Source of the DNA: an uncultured Oscillospiraceae bacterium
Lineage (GTDB): Bacteria; Bacillota; Clostridia; Oscillospirales; Acutalibacteraceae
Assembly: GCA_900541975.1 (NCBI GenBank)
Contig: UQLR01000019.1
Coordinates: 1 to 39,106 of the forward strand
DNA length: 39,106 nt
Direction of reading: 5' to 3'
In this document: positions 8,394 through 17,470 of the stretch, piece by piece
Layout: every line of letters starts with the position of its first letter
Position numbering within the stretch: position 1 is the first letter of the stretch
Position numbers and translations under genes: made by a program
The notes under the pieces: model-generated
What the model was told of the DNA's origin: nothing
Database searches by the model: none
What the model saw: only the letters and a program-made list of their open reading frames with translations

Positions 8394-8873
8394 ATGAACG
8401 CACACGGCATCGTCCATAAATATGGAGACAATGTAGACACAGACGTAATTATTCCGGCAAGGTATCTGAATACGGCTTCCCATCAAGAGCTTGCAGCGCA
8501 TTGCATGGAGGATATTGACAAGGGTTTTGTAAAAAAGGTAAAAAAGGGCGATATTATGGTCGCAGAAAAAAATTTTGGCTGCGGCTCTTCCAGGGAGCAT
8601 GCGCCCATTGCCATTAAGGCTTCCGGTATTTCCTGTGTGATCGCTTCCACATTTGCAAGGATTTTTTACAGGAACGCTATCAATATCGGCCTGCCAATTT
8701 TGGAATGCGAACAGGCGGCAAAGGATATAAAAAACGGGGATGAGATAAGCGTTGACTTTGATACGGGCGTGATTACAAATAAAACAACGGGCAAAAGCTA
8801 CCAGGCGCAACCGTTCCCGCCGTTTATTCAAAATATTATTACAAAAGGCGGCCTTTTGAACGCAATCAAATAA
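8394..8873 (+). CDS. leuD: 3-isopropylmalate dehydratase-type small subunit
   Basis: 159 residues, the swivelling domain partner of the large subunit encoded 23 bases upstream. Conserved features: [15 protein letters not shown] (substrate-loop residues YLNT at 24-27) and [13 protein letters not shown] (64-71), then [20 protein letters not shown] sequence near 85-101. GGAGG lies ten bases before the ATG. The YLNT loop is common in clostridial proteins annotated LeuD and differs from the YLRT loop described for archaeal homoaconitase, which mildly favours isopropylmalate. Confidence 0.9.
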   Translation: MNAHGIVHKYGDNVDTDVIIPARYLNTASHQELAAHCMEDIDKGFVKKVKKGDIMVAEKNFGCGSSREHAPIAIKASGISCVIASTFARIFYRNAINIGLPILECEQAAKDIKNGDEISVDFDTGVITNKTTGKSYQAQPFPPFIQNIITKGGLLNAIK

Positions 8874-8897
8874 TTTAAAAATAACGGTAAATAATAC

Positions 8898-8940
8898 AAG
8901 CGTCGTTCCTTTTGCGGGGGCGGCGCTTCCGTTTGTTTTT
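8898..8940 (+). terminator. Terminator of leuCD
   Basis: Stem AAGCGTCG (8898-8905) with CGGCGCTT (8921-8928), eight pairs including one G-U, followed by the T-rich CCGTTTGTTTTT. Confidence 0.75.
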
Positions 8941-9060
8941 GCAAAGATGAAAAGCACAATATATAGAAAAAATAAAATAAAGAAACCTATATATTGATAT
9001 AAGAAAATTTTTTGTGGAAAAATATTACAATATTGTTAAATGAGATTACAGAAAAAAGTG

Positions 9061-9089
9061 TTGCAAATGAAAAACACAGATGTTAATAT
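9061..9089 (+). promoter_or_regulatory. Candidate promoter of the sugar ABC transporter
   Basis: TTGCAA (9061-9066), 17-base spacer, TAATAT (9084-9089). Moderate match only. It would give a leader of about 129 bases that contains the hairpin at 9162-9182. Confidence 0.4.
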
Positions 9090-9161
9090 AACTTATGAGA
9101 AAAGAATATGATCTGAAATTTTGTCGAAAATAAACAAAGAATTGCTTTAAAATTGCTTATT

Positions 9162-9182
9162 AAGCCGAAGGCTCGGCTTTTT
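9162..9182 (+). terminator. Terminator-like hairpin in the leader of the sugar transporter
   Basis: Stem AAGCCGA / TCGGCTT (7 bp) with loop AGGC, running into TTTTTA. It lies 43 bases before the ATG of the binding protein. It either ends a short upstream transcript or acts as an attenuator for the transporter operon. Confidence 0.55.
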
Positions 9183-9224
9183 AGGGATAAAAACCAAAAA
9201 ATAAAGGGTAAAGGAGAAATTACA

Positions 9225-10634
9225 ATGCGCAAGATTTCAAAAATTATGGCACTGCTAATGGTTCTTTGCATGGCAGTCGGCATTTTTGCCGGATGTAACG
9301 CAGGCGATGGCTCGTCCCAGACATCGTCGGGAGGAGGTACTACAGACACATCGGGAGTAGACGAAATTTATTTTTTAAACTTTAAACCGGAGATTGCCGA
9401 CAAATATGAGGCAATTGCTGCGCAATATGAAGAAGAAACAGGCATTAAGGTTAAGATTACAACAGCGGCGTCGGGCGAATATGAAAAAACCCTGATGTCT
9501 GAGATTGCAAAATCTGACCCGCCCACCATTTTCCAGATCAACGGCCCGGTTGGCTATCAGAACTGGAAAGATTACTGCGCAGATTTGAAGGATTCAGAGC
9601 TGTATAATATGCTTACAGATGAAAACAAGTCTTTGGCAGTTTCCAATGAGGATGGGATCTATGGGATTCCGTACGCGCTGGAAGGCTATGGAATTATCTA
9701 CAATAACGCCATCATGGAAGCGTATTTTGCCTCTGAAAATAAAAGCACCAACTTCACATCTGTGGAGGAAATTACAAACTTTGCCGCGTTAAGCGAAATT
9801 GTAGAGGATATGACAAAGCTTAAGGACGAGCTTGGTATAGACGGCGTGTTTGCTTCCACCTCCATGGCGGAGGGGAACCAGTGGAGATGGCAGACGCACC
9901 TTGCAAACCTGCCGCTTTACTATGAGTTTAAAGAGAATACCGACTATGACAACGTAATTCTTGCCGGCCTTAACACAAATGAAATTACGTTTAAGTACAA
10001 TAAGGAATTCCAAAATATTTTTGATCTGTATATTAACAATTCTACAACCGACAAGGGCCTGCTTTCTTCCAAAACGGTTGACGACGCTATGGCAGAATTT
10101 GCCTTGGGCAAATGCGCAATGGTACAAAACGGAAACTGGGGATGGGCACAGATTAACGGAACAGACGGCAATGTGACAAAGGCGGAAGACGTTAAGTTCC
10201 TGCCCATCTATACCGGTATGCAGGGCGAAGAAACACAGGGCATTTGCATTGGTACGGAAAACTATTTTGCCATCAACAGCCAGGTTGACCAGGCAAAACA
10301 GCAGGCTTCGATCGACTTTTTAGTATGGCTCTTCTCAAGCGAAGAGGGTAAAAAGGCTGTTACAAACGACCTGGGCTTTATCACACCGTTTAACACCTTT
10401 GAAGAGGACGAACAGCCCACAGACCCGCTTGCACAGGAAGTTTTAAGATGGAAAGCAAAGGAAAGCGGCGAAATTGTGAACCCGGAATGGCTCTTTACGG
10501 CATTCCCCAGCGAAGAATTCAAGAATTTGTTTGGCGCCGCGCTGCTGGAGTATGTACAGGATCAGAAAACCTGGGATGAAGTAACGCAGACAGTTATCGA
10601 CGCCTGGGCGTCTGAAAAGGCAGCGACCGCATAA
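9225..10634 (+). CDS. Sugar ABC transporter, substrate-binding lipoprotein (CUT1 family)
   Basis: 469 residues. A lipoprotein signal peptide with basic MRKISK, a hydrophobic stretch and lipobox IFAGC gives lipidation at C24, followed by a Ser/Thr/Gly-rich linker (about residues 25-45). The rest is an extracellular solute-binding protein of family 1 type (ANY-like opening IAAQYEEETGIKVKI, then YGIPYALEGYGIIYN). It catches a sugar or oligosaccharide outside the membrane and delivers it to the two permeases encoded next. An in-frame ATG at 9153 would destroy the signal peptide; the ATG at 9225 has AAGGAG eight bases upstream. Substrate is not identifiable; no glycosidase is adjacent. Confidence 0.92.
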   Translation: MRKISKIMALLMVLCMAVGIFAGCNAGDGSSQTSSGGGTTDTSGVDEIYFLNFKPEIADKYEAIAAQYEEETGIKVKITTAASGEYEKTLMSEIAKSDPPTIFQINGPVGYQNWKDYCADLKDSELYNMLTDENKSLAVSNEDGIYGIPYALEGYGIIYNNAIMEAYFASENKSTNFTSVEEITNFAALSEIVEDMTKLKDELGIDGVFASTSMAEGNQWRWQTHLANLPLYYEFKENTDYDNVILAGLNTNEITFKYNKEFQNIFDLYINNSTTDKGLLSSKTVDDAMAEFALGKCAMVQNGNWGWAQINGTDGNVTKAEDVKFLPIYTGMQGEETQGICIGTENYFAINSQVDQAKQQASIDFLVWLFSSEEGKKAVTNDLGFITPFNTFEEDEQPTDPLAQEVLRWKAKESGEIVNPEWLFTAFPSEEFKNLFGAALLEYVQDQKTWDEVTQTVIDAWASEKAATA

Positions 10635-10704
10635 AAACGTTTAGGCGGCGCAGAATGTTATTGTATAAGCGTTAAATCCGAAAAATCCAGTTAAACAAAA
10701 TTTG

Positions 10705-10730
10705 CACCCCGTACCCTCGGGTACGGGGTG
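10705..10730 (+). promoter_or_regulatory. Intercistronic hairpin between binding protein and permease
   Basis: Perfect 12-bp inverted repeat CACCCCGTACCC / GGGTACGGGGTG with a two-base loop. No T run follows (TGATTAAG). It is best read as an RNA-processing or 3'-stabilising structure that raises binding-protein mRNA over permease mRNA, as known for mal-type operons in other bacteria (inference). Confidence 0.7.
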
Positions 10731-10779
10731 TGATTAAGTAAATGGCTTTTCTTAATTATAAAATCAAAGGAGGGATTGT

Positions 10780-11622
10780 ATGCAAAAAGCGATGAAAAGA
10801 TGGTTTCCCGTTTTGGTATTGCCCACTTTGGCCGCTTTTCTGATTGCGTTTATTATCCCGTTTATCATGGGAATATATCTGTCGTTTACAAAGTTCAGCA
10901 CAGTAGAAAATGCGCAATGGGTGGGCATTGAAAACTATATTAAAGCCTTTTCAAACGCTGATTTCATCAACGCGCTTTGGTTTACGGTTAAATTTACCGT
11001 GGTATCGGTCATAACCATAAATGTACTGGCTTTCCTTTTGGCTTTATTATTAACAAAGGCTATAAAGGGGACAAACCTTTTCAGAACGACCTTTTTTATG
11101 CCAAACCTGATTGGCGGTATTGTTCTGGGGTATATCTGGCTTATGATCATCAACGGCGTGCTGTATTATTCAAACGCGACAATTACAACGGACCCGGCCT
11201 ATGGCTTTTGGGGGCTTGTTATCTTAATGAACTGGCAACTTGTAGGATATATGATGATTATTTATATAGCCGGCATACAAAACGTTTCGCCCGAACTGAT
11301 GGAGGCTGCCGATATAGACGGCGCAAACAACTGGCAGAAGCTTTGGAAAATTACCATCCCGCAGGTTATGCCGTCTATTACCATCTGCGTGTTCCTTACG
11401 CTGACAAACTCGTTTAAGCTGTTTGACCAAAACTATGCGCTTACGGCAGGCGCGCCTGGAAAGCAGACGCAAATGCTGGCGCTGGATATTTACAATACGT
11501 TTTACGGACGCGTAGGATGGCAGGGCGTAGGACAAGCCAAGGCGGTTATCTTCTTTGTGATTGTTGCGGTCATTGCTTTGACGCAGCTTTACCTGACAAG
11601 ACGTAAGGAGGTTGAAAGCTGA
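10780..11622 (+). CDS. Sugar ABC transporter permease (MalF/UgpA type)
   Basis: 280 residues, six predicted membrane helices starting with FPVLVLPTLAAFLIAFIIPF. The EAA loop that contacts the ATPase is EAADIDGANNWQKLWKITIP near residues 170-190. AAAGGAGGG lies five bases before the ATG. The stop TGA shares its last base with the ATG of the second permease (TGATG), so translation is coupled. It forms the inner-membrane channel with the next gene product. Confidence 0.93.
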   Translation: MQKAMKRWFPVLVLPTLAAFLIAFIIPFIMGIYLSFTKFSTVENAQWVGIENYIKAFSNADFINALWFTVKFTVVSVITINVLAFLLALLLTKAIKGTNLFRTTFFMPNLIGGIVLGYIWLMIINGVLYYSNATITTDPAYGFWGLVILMNWQLVGYMMIIYIAGIQNVSPELMEAADIDGANNWQKLWKITIPQVMPSITICVFLTLTNSFKLFDQNYALTAGAPGKQTQMLALDIYNTFYGRVGWQGVGQAKAVIFFVIVAVIALTQLYLTRRKEVES

Positions 11623-12524
11623 TGGCGGAACAACTGCTTACCACTGCACAGATTGAAAAAAAGAAAAAGAAAGGGAACAACCAAAAGATCAAGGCCAAGA
11701 TGCGCGGAAGAGACTGGTTGAAATTTGCCATTTTGGTAGTTGTGGTCATTGCCGTTTTAGCACCGATTTTTCTGGTTGTAATGAATTCTTTCAAGGGGAA
11801 ACTTTATTTAAGCGCAGAGCCGTTTGCCTTTCCGAACGCAGAATCGTTTGTGGGGCTTAACAATTATATAAACGGCGTTGAAAAAATTGGGTTTTTCCAG
11901 GCGTTTGGCGTTTCTCTGTTTATTACCATCTGTTCCGTTGCGGTTATCATCCTTTGCACCTCCATGTGCGCATGGTTTATTGTAAGAATAAAAGCCTGGT
12001 ATACAAAGGTGCTGTACCTTTTATGCGCGTTTTCGATGATCGTACCGTTCCAGATGGTGATGTACCCCATGTCGCAGGTTGCAAATAGGCTGGGGATCGA
12101 CAACATGTTCGGGATTGTTATACTTTATCTGGGATTTGGCGCGGGGCTTTCTGTTTTTATGTTCACGGGCTTTATCAAAAGCGTCCCGCTTGAAATAGAG
12201 GAAGCGGCGATGATCGACGGGTGTGGGTCCATGCGTACATTCTTTTTCATTGTGTTCCCTATATTGCGGCCAACGGCGATTACGGTAGCAATTTTAAACG
12301 CAATGTGGATTTGGAACGACTATTTGCTCCCAACGCTCGTGTTGCCCAAGGAACAGCAGACGATCCCGATGGCGATCCAGTTTTTGCGCGGCGGATATGG
12401 GGCGATTGACATGGCCGCCATGATGGCGATGCTTGTGCTTGCAATTATTCCGATCATTGTGTTCTACCTTGTGTGCCAGAAGTATATTATTAAGGGCGTT
12501 GTCGCCGGCGCGGTCAAGGGATAA
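11622..12524 (+). CDS. Sugar ABC transporter permease (MalG/UgpE type)
   Basis: 300 residues with a lysine-rich cytosolic N-terminus (KKKKKGNNQKIKAK) and six membrane helices. The EAA motif is EEAAMIDGCGSMRTFFFIVFP near residues 192-212. It is the second half of the channel. No ATPase gene is present in the cluster; CUT1 systems of Bacillota often share one MsmX-type ATPase encoded elsewhere, which is likely here too. Confidence 0.93.
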   Translation: MAEQLLTTAQIEKKKKKGNNQKIKAKMRGRDWLKFAILVVVVIAVLAPIFLVVMNSFKGKLYLSAEPFAFPNAESFVGLNNYINGVEKIGFFQAFGVSLFITICSVAVIILCTSMCAWFIVRIKAWYTKVLYLLCAFSMIVPFQMVMYPMSQVANRLGIDNMFGIVILYLGFGAGLSVFMFTGFIKSVPLEIEEAAMIDGCGSMRTFFFIVFPILRPTAITVAILNAMWIWNDYLLPTLVLPKEQQTIPMAIQFLRGGYGAIDMAAMMAMLVLAIIPIIVFYLVCQKYIIKGVVAGAVKG

Positions 12525-12542
12525 AACACCAGAAGAAAAAAC

Positions 12543-12571
12543 TTGCATTTTTTTACAGAGCGTGGTAAACT
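12543..12571 (+). promoter_or_regulatory. Promoter of the rimP-nusA-infB operon
   Basis: TTGCAT (12543-12548), 17-base spacer, TAAACT (12566-12571) preceded by TGG, an extended -10. Start point near 12578. It lies before, not after, the hairpin at 12599-12630, so that hairpin would be in the operon's leader. Confidence 0.5.
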
Positions 12572-12598
12572 AATAAAAGTTGAATAGAAGATAAGAGT

Positions 12599-12630
12599 AA
12601 GGAGTGGGAAAAAGCCCGCTCCTTTCTTTT
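12599..12630 (+). terminator. Terminator or attenuator ahead of rimP
   Basis: 10-bp stem AAGGAGTGGG / CCCGCTCCTT (one G-U), loop AAAAAG, then TCTTTT. It can end the sugar transporter transcript, but it also sits about 20 bases downstream of the likely rimP promoter start and 66 bases before the rimP start codon. Confidence 0.8.
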
Positions 12631-12695
12631 GAGTATGCGAAAAACCCTTTTTAAAAAACAGGGGTTGGGCGGAGCAACGAAAAGGGGTATGTTGT

Positions 12696-13175
12696 TTGGC
12701 AAAGAAAAAAGGTACAAATACGGCAGAGGCCGTTTGGCTGCTTGCACAGCCGGTTGTCGCTGCTATGGGGCTGCAGCTTTGGGATGTGCGTTTTGTTAAA
12801 GAGGGCGCGCAATGGTATTTACGGATTTTTATTGACAAAGAAGGCGGTGTGTGCATAGAGGACTGCGAAGCGGTCAGCCGGGCGCTGGACCAGCCTTTGG
12901 ATGAAGCTGACCTGATTGAACAAAGCTATTGCCTGGAGGTCTGTTCCCCTGGCCTGGAACGTGAGCTGATACGGGAAGAACATTTTGAAAAATTTATAGG
13001 GGCGGACGTTCTGGTTCATATGATACGCCCCATAGAACCGCTCGGCAAAGAATTTGGCGGAATTCTGAAAGCCGCCGATAAACATACGTTTACGGTGTCG
13101 GACGGTGGGGAAAATGAAATTACCATACAAAAAAAAGATGCGGCGTGGGTAAAGCTTGACGATTTTGCTATGTAA
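12696..13175 (+). CDS. rimP: Ribosome maturation factor RimP
   Basis: 159 residues. Needed for assembly of the 30S subunit. Family features: N-terminal alpha/beta domain (GLQLWDVRFVKEGAQWYLRIFIDKEGGV with EDCEAVSRALD), the conserved SPGLERELIREEHFEKFIG near 90-105, and a C-terminal SH3-like domain. The start codon is TTG with AAGGGG eight bases upstream; an ATG at 12689 is out of frame. First gene of the canonical rimP-nusA-infB operon. Confidence 0.92.
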   Translation: MAKKKGTNTAEAVWLLAQPVVAAMGLQLWDVRFVKEGAQWYLRIFIDKEGGVCIEDCEAVSRALDQPLDEADLIEQSYCLEVCSPGLERELIREEHFEKFIGADVLVHMIRPIEPLGKEFGGILKAADKHTFTVSDGGENEITIQKKDAAWVKLDDFAM

Positions 13176-13262
13176 GGACAGAATCTCTGTATAGGATTGC
13201 GCCGGCAGAAACTACAATTGCACAAGCATAAAGAAGAATATAAGGAAAGGTTGATTTGGAAA

Positions 13263-14405
13263 ATGGATAACCGCGAGCTTTTTGACGCACTGGCACTTTT
13301 GGAAAAAGAAAGGGGAATCCCGGCTGATTATATGCTTTCCCAAATACAAAAGGCCATTGTGATTGCATGCAAGAACACATATGGCGGCAACGAAGACGTC
13401 GATATCATAATGGATAAGGACACGGGGAAGTTTGAAGTATATCTTTTAAAAACGGTTGTGGAGGAAGTAGAAGACCCAAACCGTGAAATTATGCTCGACC
13501 AGGCAAGAAAGCTGGATCCATCAGCCCGGCTTGAAGAAAAAGTGCGGATTGAGCTGGACCCCAAGCAGTTTGGCAGAATTGCTGTGCAGACCTCCAGAAG
13601 CATTATCCGACAGGGCATACGCGACGGGGAAAAAGGGCAGATGCTGCTTGAATTCCAAAGCCGCAATCAGGAAATTGTTACAGCTACGGTGGAGCGAATT
13701 GATCCGAAAAGCGGCGCCGTTACCCTGAAGATAGGCAAGGCAGAGGCTGTGCTGCCAAAGAGCGAGCAGGTAAACGGAGAGGAATTCAGGGAAGGTGAAC
13801 ATATTAAGGTATATATTGTTGACGTGCGCGACGGGGAGAAAGGTCCGCGGGCGATTTTGTCGCGAACGCACCCCGACTTTGTAAAGCGGCTGTTTGAAAC
13901 GGAAGTACCGGAAATATTTGATGGTACGGTAGAGATTAAGTCTGTATCCAGGGAGGCCGGTTCCAGAACAAAAATGGCTGTTTCAAGCCGTGACAGCAAC
14001 GTTGACCCCGTGGGCGCCTGTATTGGCGCGCGGGGAACAAGAGTGGCCGCGATTGTTGGGGAGCTTGGAGGAGAAAAAATAGATATTATAGAATACGACG
14101 AAAGTCCTGAAAAATTTATTGCAGCAGCTTTATCACCGGCAAATGTGATCAGCGTGGTCCCCGCTGCCGACGGTACAAAGGTCTGCAAGGTTACGGTGCC
14201 GGACGGCCAGCTTTCTCTGGCGATTGGCAATAAGGGGCAGAACGTGCGCCTTGCAGCCAAGCTGACGGGGTGGAAGATTGATATTCGCCCGGAAAGCGGG
14301 TTTTATGGAGAAGAAGAGGAGGAAGAACAGCCAGCCCCCGTGCCGGAGCAGGAAACATCCCCGCAGGCGGATGCAGAAAAAGAATTGGCAGAAGAGAAAG
14401 TATGA
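13263..14405 (+). CDS. nusA: Transcription elongation/termination factor NusA
   Basis: 380 residues. Binds RNA polymerase and nascent RNA and modulates pausing, termination and antitermination. Domains: RNAP-binding N-terminal domain (1 to about 125), S1 domain (about 130-200), KH1 (GACIGARGTRVAAIVGEL near 250) and KH2 (AIGNKGQNVRLAAKLTGW near 318-335). The tail of about 30 residues is acidic and Glu/Pro-rich, as in many Bacillota that lack the acidic repeats of E. coli NusA. An in-frame ATG at 13197 is rejected; MDNRELFDAL at 13263 is the normal N-terminus, with AAGGAAAGG 12 bases upstream. Confidence 0.95.
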   Translation: MDNRELFDALALLEKERGIPADYMLSQIQKAIVIACKNTYGGNEDVDIIMDKDTGKFEVYLLKTVVEEVEDPNREIMLDQARKLDPSARLEEKVRIELDPKQFGRIAVQTSRSIIRQGIRDGEKGQMLLEFQSRNQEIVTATVERIDPKSGAVTLKIGKAEAVLPKSEQVNGEEFREGEHIKVYIVDVRDGEKGPRAILSRTHPDFVKRLFETEVPEIFDGTVEIKSVSREAGSRTKMAVSSRDSNVDPVGACIGARGTRVAAIVGELGGEKIDIIEYDESPEKFIAAALSPANVISVVPAADGTKVCKVTVPDGQLSLAIGNKGQNVRLAAKLTGWKIDIRPESGFYGEEEEEEQPAPVPEQETSPQADAEKELAEEKV

Positions 14406-14451
14406 TGTTATTGAAATATGCATAGAAGGGTGCGGGAAGGCGGTGAGGCTT

Positions 14452-14751
14452 ATGCGTCAGAAGAAGATCCCGTTGCGCAAGTGCACGGGCTGCGGCGAAA
14501 TGAAGCCGAAAAAAGAATTGATACGGGTGGTCAGGGGGCCCGATGAAAAAGACGAAAACGGGCAGATTGTGAAAAAAGGGGAAATCAGCCTGGACCTTAC
14601 CGGGAAAAAGCCTGGACGGGGTGCATATGTATGCGGCAACCCGGAATGCTTACGGCTTGCAAGAAAGGCAAAGCGTTTTGAAAGGGCATTTTCCTGCCAG
14701 ATACCGGAGCAGGTTTATGAAAAAATGGAGGAGGAACTTAGCCGCATATGA
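14452..14751 (+). CDS. ylxR: YlxR family RNA-binding/nucleoid-associated protein
   Basis: 99 residues, typical for the family. Motifs: RKCTGCGEMKPKKELIRVVR at the start and GRGAYVCGNPECLRLARK near residues 57-75. YlxR proteins bind nucleic acid, and B. subtilis YlxR is reported to act in transcription control; the exact role here is unknown. Start at 14452 with GGTGAGG just upstream; the longer in-frame ORF from 14278 runs inside nusA and is not family sequence. Overlaps the next gene by four bases (ATGA). Confidence 0.9.
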   Translation: MRQKKIPLRKCTGCGEMKPKKELIRVVRGPDEKDENGQIVKKGEISLDLTGKKPGRGAYVCGNPECLRLARKAKRFERAFSCQIPEQVYEKMEEELSRI

Positions 14752-15074
14752 ATCACGCCTTTTTATCACTATTGGGACTCTGCCGGCGCGCCGGCAAGCT
14801 GACAATTGGATGTGAGGCTGTAAAGGGGTCTGTTTTAAAAGGAGAAGCCAGGCTTGTTATTTTGGCAGAGGATATATCAAAGCATACGCAGCAGGACGTT
14901 TTGTTTCATGTAAAGCAGGCGGGTACGCCGTTTGTACAGGCGGGCTGCGGAAAAGATGCGCTTGGCGCCGCTTTGGGAAAATATGCGTCGGTCATGGCAG
15001 TGAACGACGCAGGGTTTGCAAAAAAACTCAAGCAGCTTGTGCCGCAACAGCAAAACGAACGGGGAGGCATGTAA
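14748..15074 (+). CDS. ylxQ: L7Ae/L30e-type ribosomal protein (YlxQ)
   Basis: 108 residues. A small RNA-binding protein of the L7Ae/YbxF/YlxQ family: LLGLCRRAGKLTIGCEAVKGSVLKGEARLVILAEDIS near the N-terminus is the family signature. It binds kink-turn RNA in homologues. Translationally coupled to ylxR by ATGA; GGAGGA is about 13 bases upstream. Its place between ylxR and infB is canonical. Confidence 0.9.
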   Translation: MNHAFLSLLGLCRRAGKLTIGCEAVKGSVLKGEARLVILAEDISKHTQQDVLFHVKQAGTPFVQAGCGKDALGAALGKYASVMAVNDAGFAKKLKQLVPQQQNERGGM

Positions 15075-15077
15075 TTT

Positions 15078-17438
15078 ATGTTGATAAAATACAGAGTACA
15101 CGAGGTCGCCAAGGATCTGAATGTTCCCAGCAAAGAGGTGATCAGCCTGCTGAAAAAACATTTCGGAGACACAAAAAAACATATGACGGCGCTGACAGAA
15201 GAAGAGCTGGATGTTGTTTTTGATTTTTATACACAGCAAAATGCAATTGAAAACTTTGATTCGTATTTTGCCGTGCGTGACCGCGCAATTGAGAAGCATA
15301 TTGAAGAAAAAGAACAAAAAAAGCAGCGGGAGCAAACAAAAGAAAAGGCAAAGGAAGAGCAAAGGGGCGTAAAGCCGCAGCCGAACAAAAAAGCGTCTGC
15401 CCAGCAAAAGCAGCAGAAGGCTGTACAAAAAAGCCAAAATACAAACCACGATGTACCCATGAAAGGCAAGCGCGATAAAAAGATTATAGACACACGCGCA
15501 GCCGTTGTAGACGTGGAGCGCTATAATGAAAAATACGACCGTTTGGCGTCGGAAAAAATTAAAACGGAAAATACGGTCAGAAAGCAAAAAATTACACAAC
15601 GCTCGCAGCAGCGCGGCAAGCCAAGGAATTCCAGAAAAGAAACAGAGGCTGAACGCCTGAAAAGAATTGCCGCCGAGCGCAAGAGTAAGCCGATCACCGT
15701 TACCATTCCCGACGAAATTACCGTAAGCGAACTTGCGCTGCGTTTAAAGGCAACGGCGGCGGAAGTTATTAAAAAGCTGTTTCTGATGGGTACGATGGTA
15801 ACGGTAAACGACGTGATTGATTTTGACACGGCAAGCCTTGCCGCGATGGAGTTCCATGCAAAGGTGGAAAAAGAGGTTGTTGTCACCATTGAAGAGCGAA
15901 TTATTGACGACAGCGAAGACGATGACGAAAACCTTGTTCCCAGAGCGCCGGTTGTTGTGGTGATGGGGCATGTTGACCACGGTAAAACCTCGCTGCTCGA
16001 TACGATCCGCCATACCAACGTAACGCAAAGTGAAGCGGGCGGTATTACGCAGCATATTGGCGCTTACAGAGTAAAGATCAACGACAGGGATATTACGTTT
16101 TTAGACACGCCGGGGCATGAGGCGTTTACAACTATGCGCGCAAGGGGCGCGCAGGTTACCGATATAGCGATTCTTGTGGTGGCGGCGGACGACGGGATTA
16201 TGCCGCAGACAATTGAGGCAATTAACCATGCAAAGGCAGCGGGCGTTTCCGTAATTGTTGCGATTAACAAAATAGACAAGGAGGGCGCCAATCCGGAGCT
16301 TGTAAAGCAACAGCTTACAGAATATGAGCTTGTTCCGGAAGAATGGGGTGGAGATACCCCGTGTATTCCGGTTTCTGCTAAGACAAAACAGGGCATTGAG
16401 GACCTGCTTGAAATGGTGATCCTTGTTGCAGACATGAAAGAACTTAAAGCAAACCCGGACCGCGCCGCAAAGGGAACGGTTATAGAGGCGCGCCTGGATA
16501 AAGGCAGGGGCACGGTTGCGACAATGCTTGTGCAAAACGGTACGCTGCATGTGGGCGATACAATTGTGGCGGGCACAGCGGTGGGCCGTGTACGCGCAAT
16601 GACAAACGACAAAGGGGAAAAGGTGGAAAGTGCCGGCCCCTCTTATCCGGTGGAGATTACCGGACTGGACGATGTACCGTCCGGCGGCGACATATTTAAC
16701 GCTGTGTCTGACGAGCGTTTGGCAAGGGAGCTTGTGGAGCAGCGCAAGGCGCAGCAGAAAGAAGAGCAGTTCAGCCGCCAAACCAGGGTTACGCTTGATA
16801 ACCTGTTTGATCAGATGCAGCTGGGTGACGTTAAGGAATTAAAGCTGATTGTCAAGGCGGATGTGCAGGGATCTGTAGAGGCTGTTCGTCAGTCTTTGGA
16901 AAAGTTGTCAAACGACGAAGTAAGAGTTCATGTAATTCATGGCGGCGTTGGGGCAATCAGCGAATCTGACGTTATGCTTGCCAATGCTTCCAATGCGATT
17001 ATTGTAGGGTTTAATGTAAGGCCAGACCCTGTAGCGGCCGAGAACGCAGAAACAGAAGGCGTAGATATGCGTCTTTACAGGGTGATCTACGACTGTATTG
17101 AAGAAATAGAGGCAGCCATGAAAGGCCTGCTTGCGCCAAAAACGCGCGAGGTACAGCTTGGCCGCGCAGAATGCCGCAATGTAATTAAGGTCAAAAATGT
17201 GGGATTTATTGCAGGCAGCTATGTGCTTTCCGGCAAGGTGGCGCGCAACGCAAACGTGCGCGTGGTGCGCGACGGCGTAGTGATTGCCGAAGACAGGGTG
17301 GTTTCCTTGCAACGGTTTAAAGACGCTGTGAAAGAGGTTGCCGCGGGTTATGAATGCGGGATTGGCCTGGAGCACTTTAATGACCTTAAGGAAGGGGATA
17401 TTTTTGAAGCGTATGTTATAGAGGAATACACGGAATAA
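15078..17438 (+). CDS. infB: Translation initiation factor IF-2
   Basis: 786 residues. GTPase that places initiator fMet-tRNA on the 30S subunit and promotes subunit joining. Layout: an IF2_N domain at 1-50 ([24 protein letters not shown]), a long basic, Gln/Lys-rich linker (about 70-200), a second IF2_N domain (about 205-255), then the G domain with GHVDHGKT near 297, DTPGHE near 344 and NKID near 396, and beta-barrel and C-terminal domains with the fMet-tRNA-binding region. GGGGAGG lies ten bases before the ATG and three bases after the ylxQ stop. Confidence 0.97.
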   Translation: MLIKYRVHEVAKDLNVPSKEVISLLKKHFGDTKKHMTALTEEELDVVFDFYTQQNAIENFDSYFAVRDRAIEKHIEEKEQKKQREQTKEKAKEEQRGVKPQPNKKASAQQKQQKAVQKSQNTNHDVPMKGKRDKKIIDTRAAVVDVERYNEKYDRLASEKIKTENTVRKQKITQRSQQRGKPRNSRKETEAERLKRIAAERKSKPITVTIPDEITVSELALRLKATAAEVIKKLFLMGTMVTVNDVIDFDTASLAAMEFHAKVEKEVVVTIEERIIDDSEDDDENLVPRAPVVVVMGHVDHGKTSLLDTIRHTNVTQSEAGGITQHIGAYRVKINDRDITFLDTPGHEAFTTMRARGAQVTDIAILVVAADDGIMPQTIEAINHAKAAGVSVIVAINKIDKEGANPELVKQQLTEYELVPEEWGGDTPCIPVSAKTKQGIEDLLEMVILVADMKELKANPDRAAKGTVIEARLDKGRGTVATMLVQNGTLHVGDTIVAGTAVGRVRAMTNDKGEKVESAGPSYPVEITGLDDVPSGGDIFNAVSDERLARELVEQRKAQQKEEQFSRQTRVTLDNLFDQMQLGDVKELKLIVKADVQGSVEAVRQSLEKLSNDEVRVHVIHGGVGAISESDVMLANASNAIIVGFNVRPDPVAAENAETEGVDMRLYRVIYDCIEEIEAAMKGLLAPKTREVQLGRAECRNVIKVKNVGFIAGSYVLSGKVARNANVRVVRDGVVIAEDRVVSLQRFKDAVKEVAAGYECGIGLEHFNDLKEGDIFEAYVIEEYTE

Positions 17439-17470
17439 TAACAGTTGGAACAGGCAAAAGGGATGATTAA

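Larger units (their letters stand above)
8874..9224. other. Intergenic region and leader upstream of the sugar-binding protein
   Basis: 351 bases without a credible ORF. After the leuCD terminator comes an AT-rich block (8941-9060) with short A/T repeats, then a candidate promoter (9061-9089) and a terminator-like hairpin (9162-9182) ahead of the lipoprotein gene. No cre-like catabolite site or known riboswitch was recognised. Confidence 0.6.

Noticed and set aside
8941..9060. Catabolite (cre) site upstream of the sugar transporter
   Set aside because: No sequence close to the TGWAANCGNTNWCA consensus was found in this stretch.
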